Of a stretch of DNA of 64,000 bases, positions 33,428-44,261 are shown piece by piece; within the stretch, counting starts at the first letter, position 1; each line of letters opens with the position of its first letter. The DNA is taken from positions 311,536,620 through 311,600,619 of the forward strand of contig CAKMRJ010002223.1 in NCBI GenBank assembly GCA_928212115.1. Reading direction: 5' to 3'. The DNA comes from Lactuca virosa (taxonomy: Eukaryota > Streptophyta > Magnoliopsida > Asterales > Asteraceae). The notes under the pieces are model-generated. The model was not told the DNA's origin. It ran no database searches and saw only the letters and a program-made list of their open reading frames with translations. The position numbers and the translations under genes were made by a program.

Positions 33428-34163
33428 GTGGTTTGAGGGATTCGGACACACCCTCGGGGGCGTCTGGACTCAAACCGAGGGATTAAAAGATTTTTCATAA
33501 AGGAAAATGGTTTTCTAAAATTCAAGTTAAGGAATTTGAGAAAGAACAAGGTGTGTGATGCGTGCGACCGACCGAGCTCAAGTATGTTTTCCCCAAGATA
33601 CCCATACTTGTTATGTTATGACATGTGATATATGATTCTGAGAATTGCATGCTAGACTAGGGCTAAGGATCTAGGAGGATGCCTTGAATGCCTGTTGTAT
33701 GAGTTGTATGCTAGGACAGTCTAGTCAGTAGTAGGATAGCCTGGTTAGGTTATGATTGATGTAGTTACTCAATGCACGAATGCTGCTTGCTTTGTGCTAT
33801 AAGGGTCCTGACTAACTTTACCTAACTAGTGAGGGGATATGTATCAGTATCTGCAAACTAGTTAGGGAAGGGTGGTAGGGACTCCTAGTGCAGATGATGG
33901 CGGAGAGTAGGTCGGAGAGTGTCCTAGGAAAGCCTAGGACGAGATTAGTTGGAAAGGGATATTGGTTAAGGGACTTGGCAAAGTCGAGGCAATCCTTGAG
34001 GAAAGTACGGATAGATATGGAAGGTAGTATGGGCCCGTACTACTGGAAGCAGAGGATCCGTACTCGAGTCAGGGAGGGCCGAGATGGAACCAGGAAACTT
34101 GGAGAGTGTGTGAGACCTCTCGAGAGTATGTATGATCATGACGATTGCATGTTTATTTTCAGT
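33428..34163 (+). other. G untranslated leader before gag
   Basis: About 735 bp. An open stretch from 33888 runs into gag but shows no gag-like sequence before 34164, so I treat it as leader. It ends in TTTTCAG. Confidence 0.5.
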
Positions 34164-35376
34164 ATGGTGGTTACACGACATGGAGCAGGAGGTTCTGGAT
34201 CAGGATCAGGATCGGGCTCGGGTGCAGGATCCGAGCAGGTTCATGACGGGCTACGCGAGTTCATCACGTATGAGATTACAAGAGGCATCCTTGAGTCGAC
34301 CCCGGTCATTTTCGGGTCGATCAAGGAGGGGATTGTGGAGCTGATGGAGGATCGCCTCCGATCATTCAGGAGTGACTTGGCGTCTGGCCAAGCGGGTACG
34401 CGCACACTGTCCTTTAAGGAATTCAGAGGGAGTGGTGCGCCGGATTTTCATGGGGTAAAGGACCCCATTGCTGCCAGGAGATGGATCACAGACATTGAGT
34501 CTGCGCAGTTGACGAGCTTCTGGCCGGAAGGGTCGAAGGTCCGCTTTGCTGCGATATGTTTGAGGGACAAAGCTAGAGACTGGTGGGAGTCGGTTGGTGA
34601 CTCGTTGGGAGCTCCAGCCGTCGAGGCTATGACGTGGTCAGATTTCGTGACCAGATTCAGGGATGAGTTTGCACCGGCTGTGGAGCTTCAGCAGCTGGCC
34701 AGAGAGTTTTTGGATATGAGGCAGACTACAGAGACTGTGGCGGAGATCACCGTCAAGTTCCGCGAGAGAGCATTTTTGGTACCCCTGTATGCGGGAGATG
34801 AGTAGATGCGGAAGACCCACTACCATGATATGTTGAGGGCTGATATTCGGGAGCATCTCAGCTATTCAGCCTGCCCGACCCTGGAGTCTATGATTGCCAG
34901 GGCGCGGGAGTGGGAGCTCGATTTGGAGCACGTCAGGAAGAGAAAAGCAGAGACTGAGCAGGTGACAGGGGTTTCGGGGAAGAAACCCAAGGGATCCGAC
35001 GTTAGGTCGAAGGGCCAGCCAGGCCAGAGCCGCTACAGGAAATGCGGCAAGCCGCATGAAGGAGCTTGTAGAGCGGGAGCGATCGGCTGCTATAAGTGTG
35101 GCAAGACGGGGCACTTTGGCAGAGATTGTACTGCTCCCACCCCTACAGTGCAGATGTCAGACCTGATTTGCTTCCATTGCAATCAGAGGGGCCATAAGAA
35201 GGCTAACTGCCCTAGATTGACAGCAGCGACAGCAGCAGCGCCAGCGGTAGCGCCGACTCCAGTGACAACGCGGGTTATAGATGGCCGGAAGGCCAAGGTA
35301 GAGGCTCCAGTGGTGCGGAGCCAAGCATTTCAGTTGACAGCCGAGGAGGCATGCGCTGCACCTGATGTGGTGACGG
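34164..35376 (+). pseudogene. gag: gag of chromovirus G (one internal stop)
   Basis: The start at ATG 34164 (MVVTRHGAGG) follows an acceptor-like TTTTCAG. A Gly-Ser run follows, then the capsid block (PDFHGVKDPIAARRW, DWWESVG, FRDEFAPAVELQQLAREFL). A TAG at 34803 (likely CAG) breaks the frame, after which gag continues to paired CCHC knuckles (CYKCGKTGHFGRDC at about 35088 and CFHCNQRGHKKANC at about 35169) and the conserved QLTAEEA end. It is homologous to H gag throughout. Confidence 0.85.
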
Positions 35377-35448
35377 GTATGATTTCTTTTTTATGCTTTT
35401 ATGTTATGTCGATGTGATTTTGATATGCTATGTATGTGCTCTGTTTAG
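35377..35448 (+). other. Candidate 72-nt mini-intron between gag and protease (G)
   Basis: GTATGATTTC to CTGTTTAG, T-rich, divisible by three, with an in-frame TGA. It sits exactly where H has a 60-nt candidate. Removal joins PDVVTG to SFHMNG. Retention would terminate translation after gag, giving a possible gag versus gag-pol switch (inference). Confidence 0.55.
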
Positions 35449-35807
35449 GATCGTTCCATATGAACGGTATCCCAGTTCGGGTATTGTTTTATTCGGGTGC
35501 TACCCGATCGTTTGTCTCTCTTGCGCTTAGCAAGAAGTTTCCTGAGTCTTCGGGCATGTTGGATTGCCCTTTAGAGGGCGAGATTATGGACGACCGGTCA
35601 GTGCGAGGATCTGAGGTCTACCGAGATTGTGTTTTGAGGCTGTTCGAAGAACGTTACCTGGTAGACTTGGTTCCCATACCTTTGCGAGGGAACAAGGTTA
35701 TTATTGGTATGGATTGGCTAAGCCCCAATGAGGCAGTGATTGACTGCGCGCAGCAGTTGGTGCAGATCAGGACCCCAAGTGGGGGAGAGCTGGCGATTCA
35801 GGGCTAG
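35449..35807 (+). pseudogene. Aspartic protease of G, catalytic Asp lost
   Basis: The domain is recognised by VLFYSGATRSFVSLAL and GMDWLS. The active-site DSGA is YSGA (TAT at 35490-35492), a loss of the catalytic aspartate that H retains. It ends in a TAG at 35805. Confidence 0.75.
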
Positions 35808-37457
35808 ATGCCACAGCGAGGACCAACTTTAAGTTCAGCAGCGAGAGCTAGGCACTACTTTCAGCAGGGTTGTGCAGGATTTGTCGCCTATGTTATGGAT
35901 ACCCGGGCAGCGGGTAAGGCGACAGTGGGCGATGTGCCAGTGTTTCGAGAGTTTGCGGATGTATTCCCCGAGGAGTTTCCTGGGATACCTCCGGAAAGGA
36001 AGGTAGAGTTCGGGATCGACCTAGTCCCTGGTGCGGCTCCGATAGCCAAGGCACGGTGTCGGTTGGCTCCTCCTGAGATGCAGGAGTTGTCTACACAGCT
36101 GCAGGAGCTGTTAGACAAGGGATTCATTAGACCGAGCAGTTCACCCTGGGGAGCCACGATTCTGTTTGTGAAAAAGAAGGATAGGTCACATCGGATGTGT
36201 ATAGATTATCGGGAGCTGAATAAGGTAACGGTGAAGAATCGTAACCCACTTCCGAGGATTGATGACCTCTTTGATCAGCTACAGGGAGCATCTTGGTTCT
36301 CCAAGATTGATTTGCGTTCAGGGTATCATCAGATGAGGGTTAGAGAGGAGGATGTGTAGAAGACTGTGTTTCGGACGCGTTATGGCCACTATGAGTTCGT
36401 GGTGATGCCTTTCGGGCTCACCAATGATCCTGTCGCGTTCATGGACCGCATGAACTGCGTGTGCAGACTGATGTTGGGTCGGTACGTGATAGTTTTCATC
36501 GATGACATCTTGGTTTCTTCCAAGACATGAGAGCAACATGAGGAACACTTGCGAGAGGTTCTAGACACTTTGAGGAGGGAGAGCTTGTATGCTAAGTTCT
36601 CTAAGTGTGAGTTCTGGTTGTGCGAGGTGCAGTTTCTTGGGCACCTTGTCAACCAGGACGAGATATCAGTTAATACGGCCAAGGTGGAGGTCGTGATGAG
36701 GTGGGAAGTCCCGATGTCTCCATCCAAGATTCGGAGCTTCCTGGGATTGGCAGGCTACTATCGGAGATTCATTCAGGACTTCTCCAAGATAGGCGTGCCC
36801 CTGACCAGACTGACAAGGAAATTCGTGGTCTTTTGTTGGGGGCCTGAGCAGCAGGCTGCGTTTGAGATATTGAGACAGAGATTGTGCGAGGCGCCAATCT
36901 TAGCCCTGCCGGAGGGCATGGAGGATTTTGTTGTATACTGCGACGCGTCCATCTCAGGTTTGGGCGTGATATTGATGCAGAGGGGGCATGTTATTGATTA
37001 TGCTTCGAGGCAGTTGAAGCCTCACGAGGCGAATTACCCGACGCACGATTTGGAGCTGGGGGCTGTTGTTTTCACCCTCAAGATTTGGCGTCATTACCTC
37101 TGTGGGGTTTGTTGTACTATTTACACGGACCACAACAGCTTGAGGTATCTCATGGACCAACGAAATCTGAATATGAGGCAGCGTCGGTGGCTTGATGTGG
37201 TGAAGGATTATGATTGTGAGATCCTCTACCACCCGGGGAAGGCCAATGTCGTGGCCGATGCGCTTAGCGGAAAGGCAGCGCCGATCAGGGGCATCTGTAT
37301 GAGGATGACAGTTGTGGCTCCACAGTTGGAGCAGATTCGGGAGGCCCAGAAGGAGGCCATGAAGGAGCAACATCGGAAGAGCGAGCGAATTGTGGGCCAG
37401 GTTTCCTCCTTCGACTATGATAGCCGAGGATTGTTGACTCTTCACCGTAGGGTGTGA
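35808..37457 (+). pseudogene. pol: Reverse transcriptase and RNase H of G
   Basis: 35808-36359 covers the linker and RT N-terminal half (PSSSPWGATILFVKKKD, DYRELNKVTVKNRNPLP, SGYHQM). A TAG at 36357 (likely CAG) and a TGA at 36528 (likely CGA) interrupt RT around the catalytic FIDDILV (about 36495). A frame of 302 codons from 36549 holds the RT thumb, RNase H (YCDASISGLG, ASRQLKPHE, TDHNSLRYLMDQ) and HPGKANVVADALS. Confidence 0.85.
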
Positions 37458-38128
37458 GTCCCTTATCATGGGGGTGTGTGCCAGGTATTGATGGCAGAGG
37501 CGCACAACTCCAAGTTCTCTATCCATCCTGGGGCGACGAAGATGTACATGGATCTTCATCTCGATTATTGATGGCCCTGTATGAAGAGGGACATAGCTTG
37601 GGTTGTGGAAAGGTGCCTGACCTGTAGGAAGGTCAAGGCTGAGCACCAGAGACCTCACGGCAAGGTCCAGCCGTTGGATATCCCGCTGTGGAAGTGGGAG
37701 GATATTACTATGGACTTCATTATGAAGCTTCCCAGGACCGCGCGAGGAGTGGATTCGATTTGGGTCATCGTTGATCGATTGACCAAGAACGCCCATTTTA
37801 TTCTGATTCAGGAGAGTATTTCTGCCGAAAAGTTAGCCGACATCTATATTAGGGAGGTAGTGGCGCGGCACGTGGTGCCAGTTTCAGTGATCTCAGATAG
37901 GGATGTACGGTTCACTTCCAGGTTTTGGAAGAAGTTTCACAACGAGCTGGGTACTCGTCTGCATTTTAGTACCGCCTTTCACCCGTAGACGGATGGTCAG
38001 AGCGAGCGGACCATCCACACTCTAGAGGATATGCTGCGGGCGTGTGTTTTGGACATCAGAGGTAGTTGGGATACTTACCTTCCTTTGGCAGAGTTTTCTT
38101 ATAATAACAGTTATCATGCGAGCATCGA
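37458..38128 (+). pseudogene. pol: Integrase N-terminal part and core of G
   Basis: Zinc-binding CLTCRKVKAEHQRPHG is followed by the core with MDFIMKLPRTARGVD, VIVDRLTKNAHF and SDRDVRFTSRFWKKF. Stops lie at 37455, about 37568 and 37986 (the last likely CAG to TAG). The frame stops at the C1 insertion after FSYNNSYHAS and resumes at 52149. Confidence 0.85.
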
Positions 38129-38133
38129 CCGTC

Positions 38134-38640
38134 TGTAAGTCCCGATCTATAGATCCAAATCAGTAATCAATGAATTGCAAACAATCAAACAGAGTGTAGA
38201 AGGAGTAGAAGGTAAATCAAACCAAGCATGCACACATCTATTACGTATAAATGTCGGGTACACCTTGGGAAACACACACACATACGTCACTCTTTTCTGA
38301 AACACTGACACAACCTATTTATACCACATGAAGCAGCACACAAGTGTGCAGCCGCACCCACGTGTACGGCCACACACAGCGTGTGTGGCCGCACACACGT
38401 GTATGGCCGCACACAAGTGTGCAGCCGCACACACGTGTACGGCCACACACAGCGTGTGCAGCCGCACACACGTGTATGGCCGCACACAAGTCTGCAGCCG
38501 CACACACGTGTACGGCCACAAACACGTGTATGGCCGCACACACCCACTAACAAACCACAACCACCACAACACACTCTAACATCCTACCAAGACCTATACA
38601 TTAGAATGCCTAGCCCAAACCACAAAAGTATAGCCTATCA
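38134..38640 (-). repeat. C1 3' LTR (507 bp)
   Basis: On the minus strand it runs from TGATAGGCTATACTTTTG to GGGACTTACA. It contains a TATAAATA box (38316-38323, minus strand) with a minisatellite immediately upstream of it. Confidence 0.9.
38338..38545 (-). repeat. G-box-rich minisatellite upstream of the C1 TATA box
   Basis: Repeats of GCCGCACACACGTGTA and GCCACACACAGCGTGTG type, in units of about 24 bp, with many ACACGTGT palindromes that contain the CACGTG G-box core. It lies in U3 directly upstream of the TATAAATA box. All six frames are open by chance because of the repeat. Confidence 0.8.
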
Positions 38641-38655
38641 ATCTCCCCCTTGGTT
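38641..38655 (-). other. Polypurine tract of C1
   Basis: AACCAAGGGGGAGAT on the minus strand directly precedes the LTR start TGATAGG. Confidence 0.85.
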
Positions 38656-38680
38656 TGCGGCTAGCATGAATCAGTCTTTA

Positions 38681-38899
38681 TCAATAATGAGCACATGTTG
38701 TAGATGAAGGAGTCTCTGTGGTTTGAGTTGGGTCAGGAGAAAGTACTCCCATCCTTGGATCATTTCTGCGTCTCTTCAAAGGAGGCTGGGAGGTCAGAGT
38801 TGTCAGGGAATCACTTGTAATAGGCTCGGATGCAGGAACCACATTATCAAGGGGAGGAGTCCCTGATGATGTGTCCATATGAGTTGAAGAATCAGCCAT
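38681..38899 (-). CDS. Small frame between C1 pol and PPT (72 codons)
   Basis: A Ser/Thr/Pro-rich protein (MADSSTHMDT start) with a basic PPLKRRRNDPR stretch like a nuclear localisation signal. It lies where some Sireviruses carry an extra, envelope-like or other, third frame. No membrane segment is seen, so it is not recognisably an envelope. It may be a remnant of a longer frame. 38900-39205 is AT-rich non-coding sequence. Confidence 0.3.
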   Translation of the reverse strand: MADSSTHMDTSSGTPPLDNVVPASEPITSDSLTTLTSQPPLKRRRNDPRMGVLSPDPTQTTETPSSTTCAHY

Positions 38900-39205
38900 C
38901 TAAACGGTAGACGGAGGCACAGTCTCTTGAGCATCAGCTTTCTCCCTTATCTCCGGTGTTTGATTGGCACCATCATCGATATCTTTGAAGAAGTCATCAG
39001 ATATCACCTCCTAGCACATCACTTTACAATAATATTTTTGATTTTTCTGTTTCTCTAATGTTTTTGGATTTTCTGATTTTCTATTGTTTTTGGATTTTAT
39101 GATTTTCTAATTTTTGTTTGGTTTTGGTTTATTTCTCCCCCTAAATTTGTGCATGGGTGAGAATGAAATTGAAATGCGCAAATTTAAACTAACCTAAACA
39201 AAAAA

Positions 39206-40639
39206 TTAATCCTCAAAGCGAATAATTTTCAAAAAATTTACCAGCACATCGAATCGAGCTTTGTTAAACGGCTTAGTGAACAGATCCGTCACATTATTAG
39301 TAGCGGGAACCTGTTCTAGCCGAATGAGCGAGCGCTCATAACAATCTCTAATAAAATGAACTTTGATGTCGATGTGCTTGGTTTTTGAGTACTGGACCGG
39401 ATTTTTAGCAATTTGAATCGCAACCCCATTATCACAGAAAATAGGGGTTTCTTGAAAGATCAAACCGTAATCCAACTGTTGATGTTGGATCCATATGACT
39501 TGAGAACAACAAGCAAACCTAGCTACGTATTCTGCTTTTGCTATTGAGGTCGAGACAGTATGCTGCTTCTTGCACTGCCAGGAGACCAACCTATCTCCGA
39601 GAAATTTACATCCGCCTGAAGTTGATTTCCTGTCAAGTTCGCAGCCGCTATAATTGCTGTCTGTAAAAGCATAAAGATCAAATTCTGAATTTTTCGGATA
39701 CCAAAGACTCAATTTTCGGCTGCCTTTGAGATACCGAAAAATCCTTTTAACAGCAATAAGATGAGACAGTTTAGGATTAGCCTGGTAGCGTGCGCATTGA
39801 CAGACCGCAAACATAACGTCTGGGCGACTTGCAGTCAGATACATCAGCGATCCGATCATCGATCTGTAGTACGTTTGATCTACGGATTTGCCTTCAAGAT
39901 CAGGAGTCAACAGTGGCCTCTCCGCCATGGGCGTCAAAGCAGGTTTGGCGTCTCTGAAGCCGAACTTCTCGAGCATATCGTCCACATATTTGGCTTGATG
40001 AATCAGGATTCCGGCTGAAGATTGTTTGACCTGAAGCCCCAAAAACGTGGTCATTTCCCCCAATGAACTCATCTTGAATCGCATTTTCATGACGTCCTTG
40101 AACTCCGTGCATAGCTGAGGACTCGTCAACCCGAAAATGATGTCATCCACATAGATTTGAACAAGAATTTGATCTGGACCGACATGCTTGATGAATAGGG
40201 TCTGATCAATAGTGTCGCGTGAGTAGCCATGATTGAGCAAGTGCTATGAAAGGGTAGCGTACCAGGCCCTAGGAGCTTGATGCAGCCCATACAAAGCCTT
40301 GTCTAAATTGTAGACATGGTTGGGAAGTTTTGAGTTAACAAACCCAGGAGGTTGGTCAACATAAATCTCCTCCTTCACCTTGTCGTACAAAAAAGCCGTC
40401 TTGACGTCCATTTGGTATACGATGAGGTTCATGTAGGAAGCATGGGCGAGGAAGATACGGAAAGCCTCCAAACGCGCCACCGAAGCATAGACTTCTGTAT
40501 AATCAAGACCCTCAATTTGCCTGAACCCACGGACTACCAATCTCGCCTTATTACGGACAATGACACCCGAATCGTCTTGCTTGTTACGAAACACCCATCT
40601 GGTGTCGAGAAATTTCTTGCCTCTAGGCAGCTCCACCAA
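39206..40639 (-). pseudogene. pol: Reverse transcriptase and RNase H of C1
   Basis: RT begins with TRWVFRNKQDD, GFRQIEGLDYTEVY and MDVKTAFL, then HQAPRAWY, an internal TAG at 40241-40243, and then the catalytic YVDDIIFG near 40145. RNase H shows FTDSNYSGCELDRKSTSGG and the terminal TKHIDIKVHFIRD block. It is near full length with one stop. A frameshift near 40640 separates it from integrase. Confidence 0.85.
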
Positions 40640-42642
40640 CTTCCAAACCCCAAGCTTCTCGAATTGATTGAGCTCGCATTCATGGCATCCACCCAGCTGG
40701 GCTCATTCAAAGCCATTTCGAAGTTTTTGGGCTCTATTTGAGAAATGAAGCAAGAATAAAGACATGTGTTGACGTCTCCACTCTGGCTTCTCGTTTGAAC
40801 TCCGTCGCCCAGCTGGCCAATAACGTTCTCTATGGGGTGATCGCGCTGTATGCTAGAGGGGATTTCGTGACTGATGTCATTGAGTGAAACAGGAAGAGTA
40901 TGAATATTAACCACTCCTTCATGTGCTGAAGAATCCACGGTAGATGTACCAGCTTCGTTTGGTGGATTTGCTACAAACTCATCAGCGATTTGATCGGGAA
41001 AGAGAAGGTCCATCAGATTCTGAGTGACAGCGAAAGCATCTTGGTTCATGAACTCTCTTTCGATCGGAGTTAGAGGAGTAGCATCAGCATCTGGAGCAGA
41101 TTGTTGTGTTGAGGACTCAGGAGAAGCAATTTGAACAGTAGACTCCACCGGAGGATCAGTAGCAGAAACCAATGGTGGTCTGTAGACAACCTCTTCATCT
41201 TCGTCTTCAGTAATAGTCTTCGAGCAAGAGGTAGACCCAGCTTGGTTATTAGACGACACACAAAACGATTTGAATAGTGATGTGTAGTCAAATAGCCAAT
41301 CCGGACCCACACTAGCGTCCGTTTCATTCTCTTCAAGCCAGCGAACATCGAAAGACTCCACTATTTGTTTCGTCTTCTTGTTGTATACCCGGTAAGCAGT
41401 ACGAGCAGCATAACCGACAAAGTAACAATCATCGGCTTTTGCATTGAATTTTGGGTTGGATTCCAAGTGGAGAAGGGTGCAAGGGCAGCCAAATACTCGG
41501 AAATGGCTGACAGATGGCTTGTGTCCATAGAGAATCTCATACGATGTTTTCATCTGGGTTTTGTTGATCAGGACATGATTTTGAATGTAGCACGCAGTGT
41601 TGATCGACTCCACCCAAAAGAAAACTAGAAGTTTAGAATCACAGAGCATCGTCCTTGCTGCGTCTTGTAGCGTCCGATTCCTCCGCTCAGCAACACCATT
41701 TTGTTGTGGTGTCCGAACAGAACTATACTGACGCACAATACCCTTCTCAGCGCAAAAATGATCAAGAACAACGTTCTTGAACTCTGTTCCAATATCTGTA
41801 CGTAGCGCTTTCACTCGGTGGTTGGTTTGGTTCTCGATCATTACAATGAACTTCTTGATGAGGTCAGCGATCCCAGCTTTGTTGGACAGAAAGAAGACCC
41901 ACGTGAAACGAGAGAAATCGTCTATCACAACGAGACAATACGAATTTCGGTTGATGCTGAGTACGTTGACCGGACCAAACAAGTCCATGTGCAACAACTG
42001 GAGCACCTCATTGATGGAGTTGACCTGCTTTGGTAGATGTGCTTTCCGATGGTGTTTGCCTTGAGCACAGGAAACACATTTTTCAAAAGTAATAAAATAT
42101 CTGACAGGTAGACCGTGGACCATTTCGTTCTTAGCAAGCCGGTTTAGGTTCTTTGCATTTGCATGGCCAAGTCGACGATGCCACAACATTGCGTTTTGTT
42201 CTGAGACTCTTGAAAAGAGACAAGTGACTTCATCAGGCACATTACTGTTCATGTCGATAATATAGGCATTCCCATCCCGCTTAGATTTGACGAGAATCCA
42301 CTCCTCCGGAATGACAATGCCTGACTTTAAGATTAGACATTCTTTATCGGTGAAGTGTGTTGAGAAACCCTTGTCACAGATTTGAGAAATGCTCAGCAGA
42401 CTGTGCTTCAGCTCAGGAGCATAGTTGACATTCTCAAAACTAAGCACTCTGTTTGTCACCGTTCCTTTTTGCGTTATCTTTCCGCCTTCTCCGCCCGCGA
42501 AGGAGACATATCCCCCATTAAATGTCTGAATGTCGTGCAGTTGGGAGATATCTCCAGTCATCTGCCGGGAGCAGCCGCTGTCGACATACCAGGGTCTGAT
42601 GACATTCCTCCGCAACTGTCCCTGCACGATGAGCGGAATCAT
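40640..42642 (-). CDS. pol: Protease and integrase of C1 (702-codon frame, continues to 40534)
   Basis: Protease: PWYVDSGCSRQMTGD with an intact D-S-G, near the start. Integrase: zinc motif H-X4-H (WHRRLGHANAKN) with C-X2-C (CVSCAQGKHH); core with LLHMDLFGPV, LRTDIGTEFKN, where the usual D-N/S-G is D-I-G, and QNGVAERRNRTL with the catalytic Glu. An acidic linker follows (TITEDEDEEVVYRPP). The reading frame shifts near 40640-40690 before RT. It is the longest intact frame in the window, so C1 is comparatively young. Confidence 0.85.
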
Positions 42643-43496
42643 TTAGATTTGGGGACCCAGGTCATTACAGTCCTGCGTTGACCCTTTACTTTCACAGATT
42701 TTTTCTTTGATTTCTCTTTTTCAATAGATACAGAGGATGATGATGACTTATCAGATTTTAATTTTGGCATCCATTGAAAATTAGGTTTTGAAACATTTTT
42801 CGTTTGAGTTTGCTTCGAGTCGGTGGATTTTCTACTCGAAGAGTTTGAAGATCCAGACCTACTCTTTGACGAAATCGACTTTGGCTTAGCTTGGGTTGAT
42901 TTAGGCAAACAGTTTGTGAATTTATTGAAAACCTGTTTCTTCTTTTGAAAACTTGCCATTTTCTTATTTTGTTTTGTTTTCCAGTCATCATCTCAAGAGC
43001 GAGTTCTGGAGGATTTTCTAATTAACGATCGTCCTCTAGACTCATTCTCTCCCCTTTTTGACATGTGATGCACAAACATCCGGTTTGGGCAATTTCTGGC
43101 AATATGACCAGCAGTACCACAGTTGAAACAGATTTGTTTATTATCATTTGAAGTGGTACTGCTCTTGTCAGATTTCTGGTTTTTCTTATCTTTTCTAGCG
43201 TTATCACATTTGCAAGAACAAGCACTAGGTAGTGTTGCAAACGTGCAAGAGGTAGAGGCATTCGAATCAGATTTAGCAACATAATCAGAAACAACATCAT
43301 TATTTTCAATCTTATCATTCTGAAATAACACGCCACCAGAAACAAACACATCAGTTTTAGAATTTAAGACAGACTCATCACAAAACTCAACACCAAATTT
43401 AGACACAGAGTTATTTGATTCAGACTTTTCAGCTTCATGCTCCCCCTGAACTACTGACACATCTGCACTTAAGGTAGAAATATTAGTATCCAAAAT
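42639..43496 (-). pseudogene. gag: C-terminal part of C1 gag, up to the L1 insertion
   Basis: 43493-42993 holds a Ser-rich region and an intact CCHC knuckle (CFNCGTAGHIARNC, near 43125). 42959-42639 is a Lys/Ser-rich basic segment overlapping the start of pol by 4 nt. L1 begins at 43497 and the preceding half of gag is at 50923-52136. Reading frames on the two sides of L1 are compatible. Confidence 0.8.
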
Positions 43497-44248
43497 TGTT
43501 GGTTTTTGAGCATTCTAACACTCCTATGGTGTACATGCAACCCTATAAACCTTGGATCTATGTTTTCTCTATTATACATGCAAATATTAACTATTCCAAG
43601 GTTTCATCCTAACTAGCATATTATGAAGCACCTATACTACAAAGTTCTAGTTAGATGACATACCTTTTGATGTAGCTTGATGTCTTCAAGCTTTAAGAGC
43701 TTAGCCCCAATAGTGTGGAAGCCTCAAATGGAATCACAAATCACCAAAACACCTTGGAAGAACTTGAGAGAATATGTATGCACACTAAAATCGGCCCACT
43801 CTTATTTTCACACACTTGTGCCAATTTTGTGAGCCAAGGACCCCTTTATATATTATGGAGGATTAGGGTTACATCCATGTAAACCCTAATCCCCATGACC
43901 TTTCATTTACATAGGATCCATGGGTTAAAAGCTCCATGGACCATCCATGAAAGCTTAGCCCAACCTAAATGAACTTGACCCATTCCATATATATAAGAGT
44001 CCATATTTAATTAGTTCTTTTTGATCACTTAATTAATTCTAAATTAATTCTTGATCAATACTAATTATATAATATGATTCCATATTAATATATTAGAACT
44101 TATAATATATTAATATAAATCATAAATATACTATTCTCAAAAGACTATCCATATAAATTGTGTCGGTGAAGTGCAACCCAAATGGACCATGCCGGGTCGG
44201 GTCAAGTACATACCAAATATTGTTATGGACTTAGACATTAATCAAACA
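43497..44248 (-). repeat. L1 3' LTR (752 bp)
   Basis: On the minus strand it runs from TGTTTGATTAATGTC to AAAACCAACA. A TATATAAAGG box lies at about 43849-43860 (minus strand). It is close to, but not identical with, the 5' LTR. Confidence 0.9.
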
Positions 44249-44261
44249 GTCTCCCACTTGG
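44249..44261 (-). other. Polypurine tract of L1
   Basis: CCAAGTGGGAGAC on the minus strand directly precedes the LTR start. Confidence 0.8.

Larger units (their letters stand above)
31665..34162 (+). other. Candidate leader intron of G (LTR donor to gag acceptor)
   Basis: The donor is CAAG|GTAAAT at 31664/31665. Acceptors are GGTTTCAG|GTACC at 33168 in the LTR, and GTTTATTTTCAG at 34162, one base before the gag ATG. The long form would remove the PBS. This is inferred from splice-site shape and from the same arrangement in H. Confidence 0.35.

Noticed and set aside
38338..38545. Resemblance to a CRISPR array
   Set aside because: There are no unique spacers of constant length, and it sits inside a plant LTR. 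The same applies to 32924-33083.
38315..38707. Several overlapping His/Thr/Val/Cys-rich frames on both strands
   Set aside because: All come from the minisatellite in the C1 LTR, where every frame is open because of the repeat.
38681..38899. Envelope gene of C1
   Set aside because: There is no signal peptide or transmembrane segment; only an unassigned small frame is supported.
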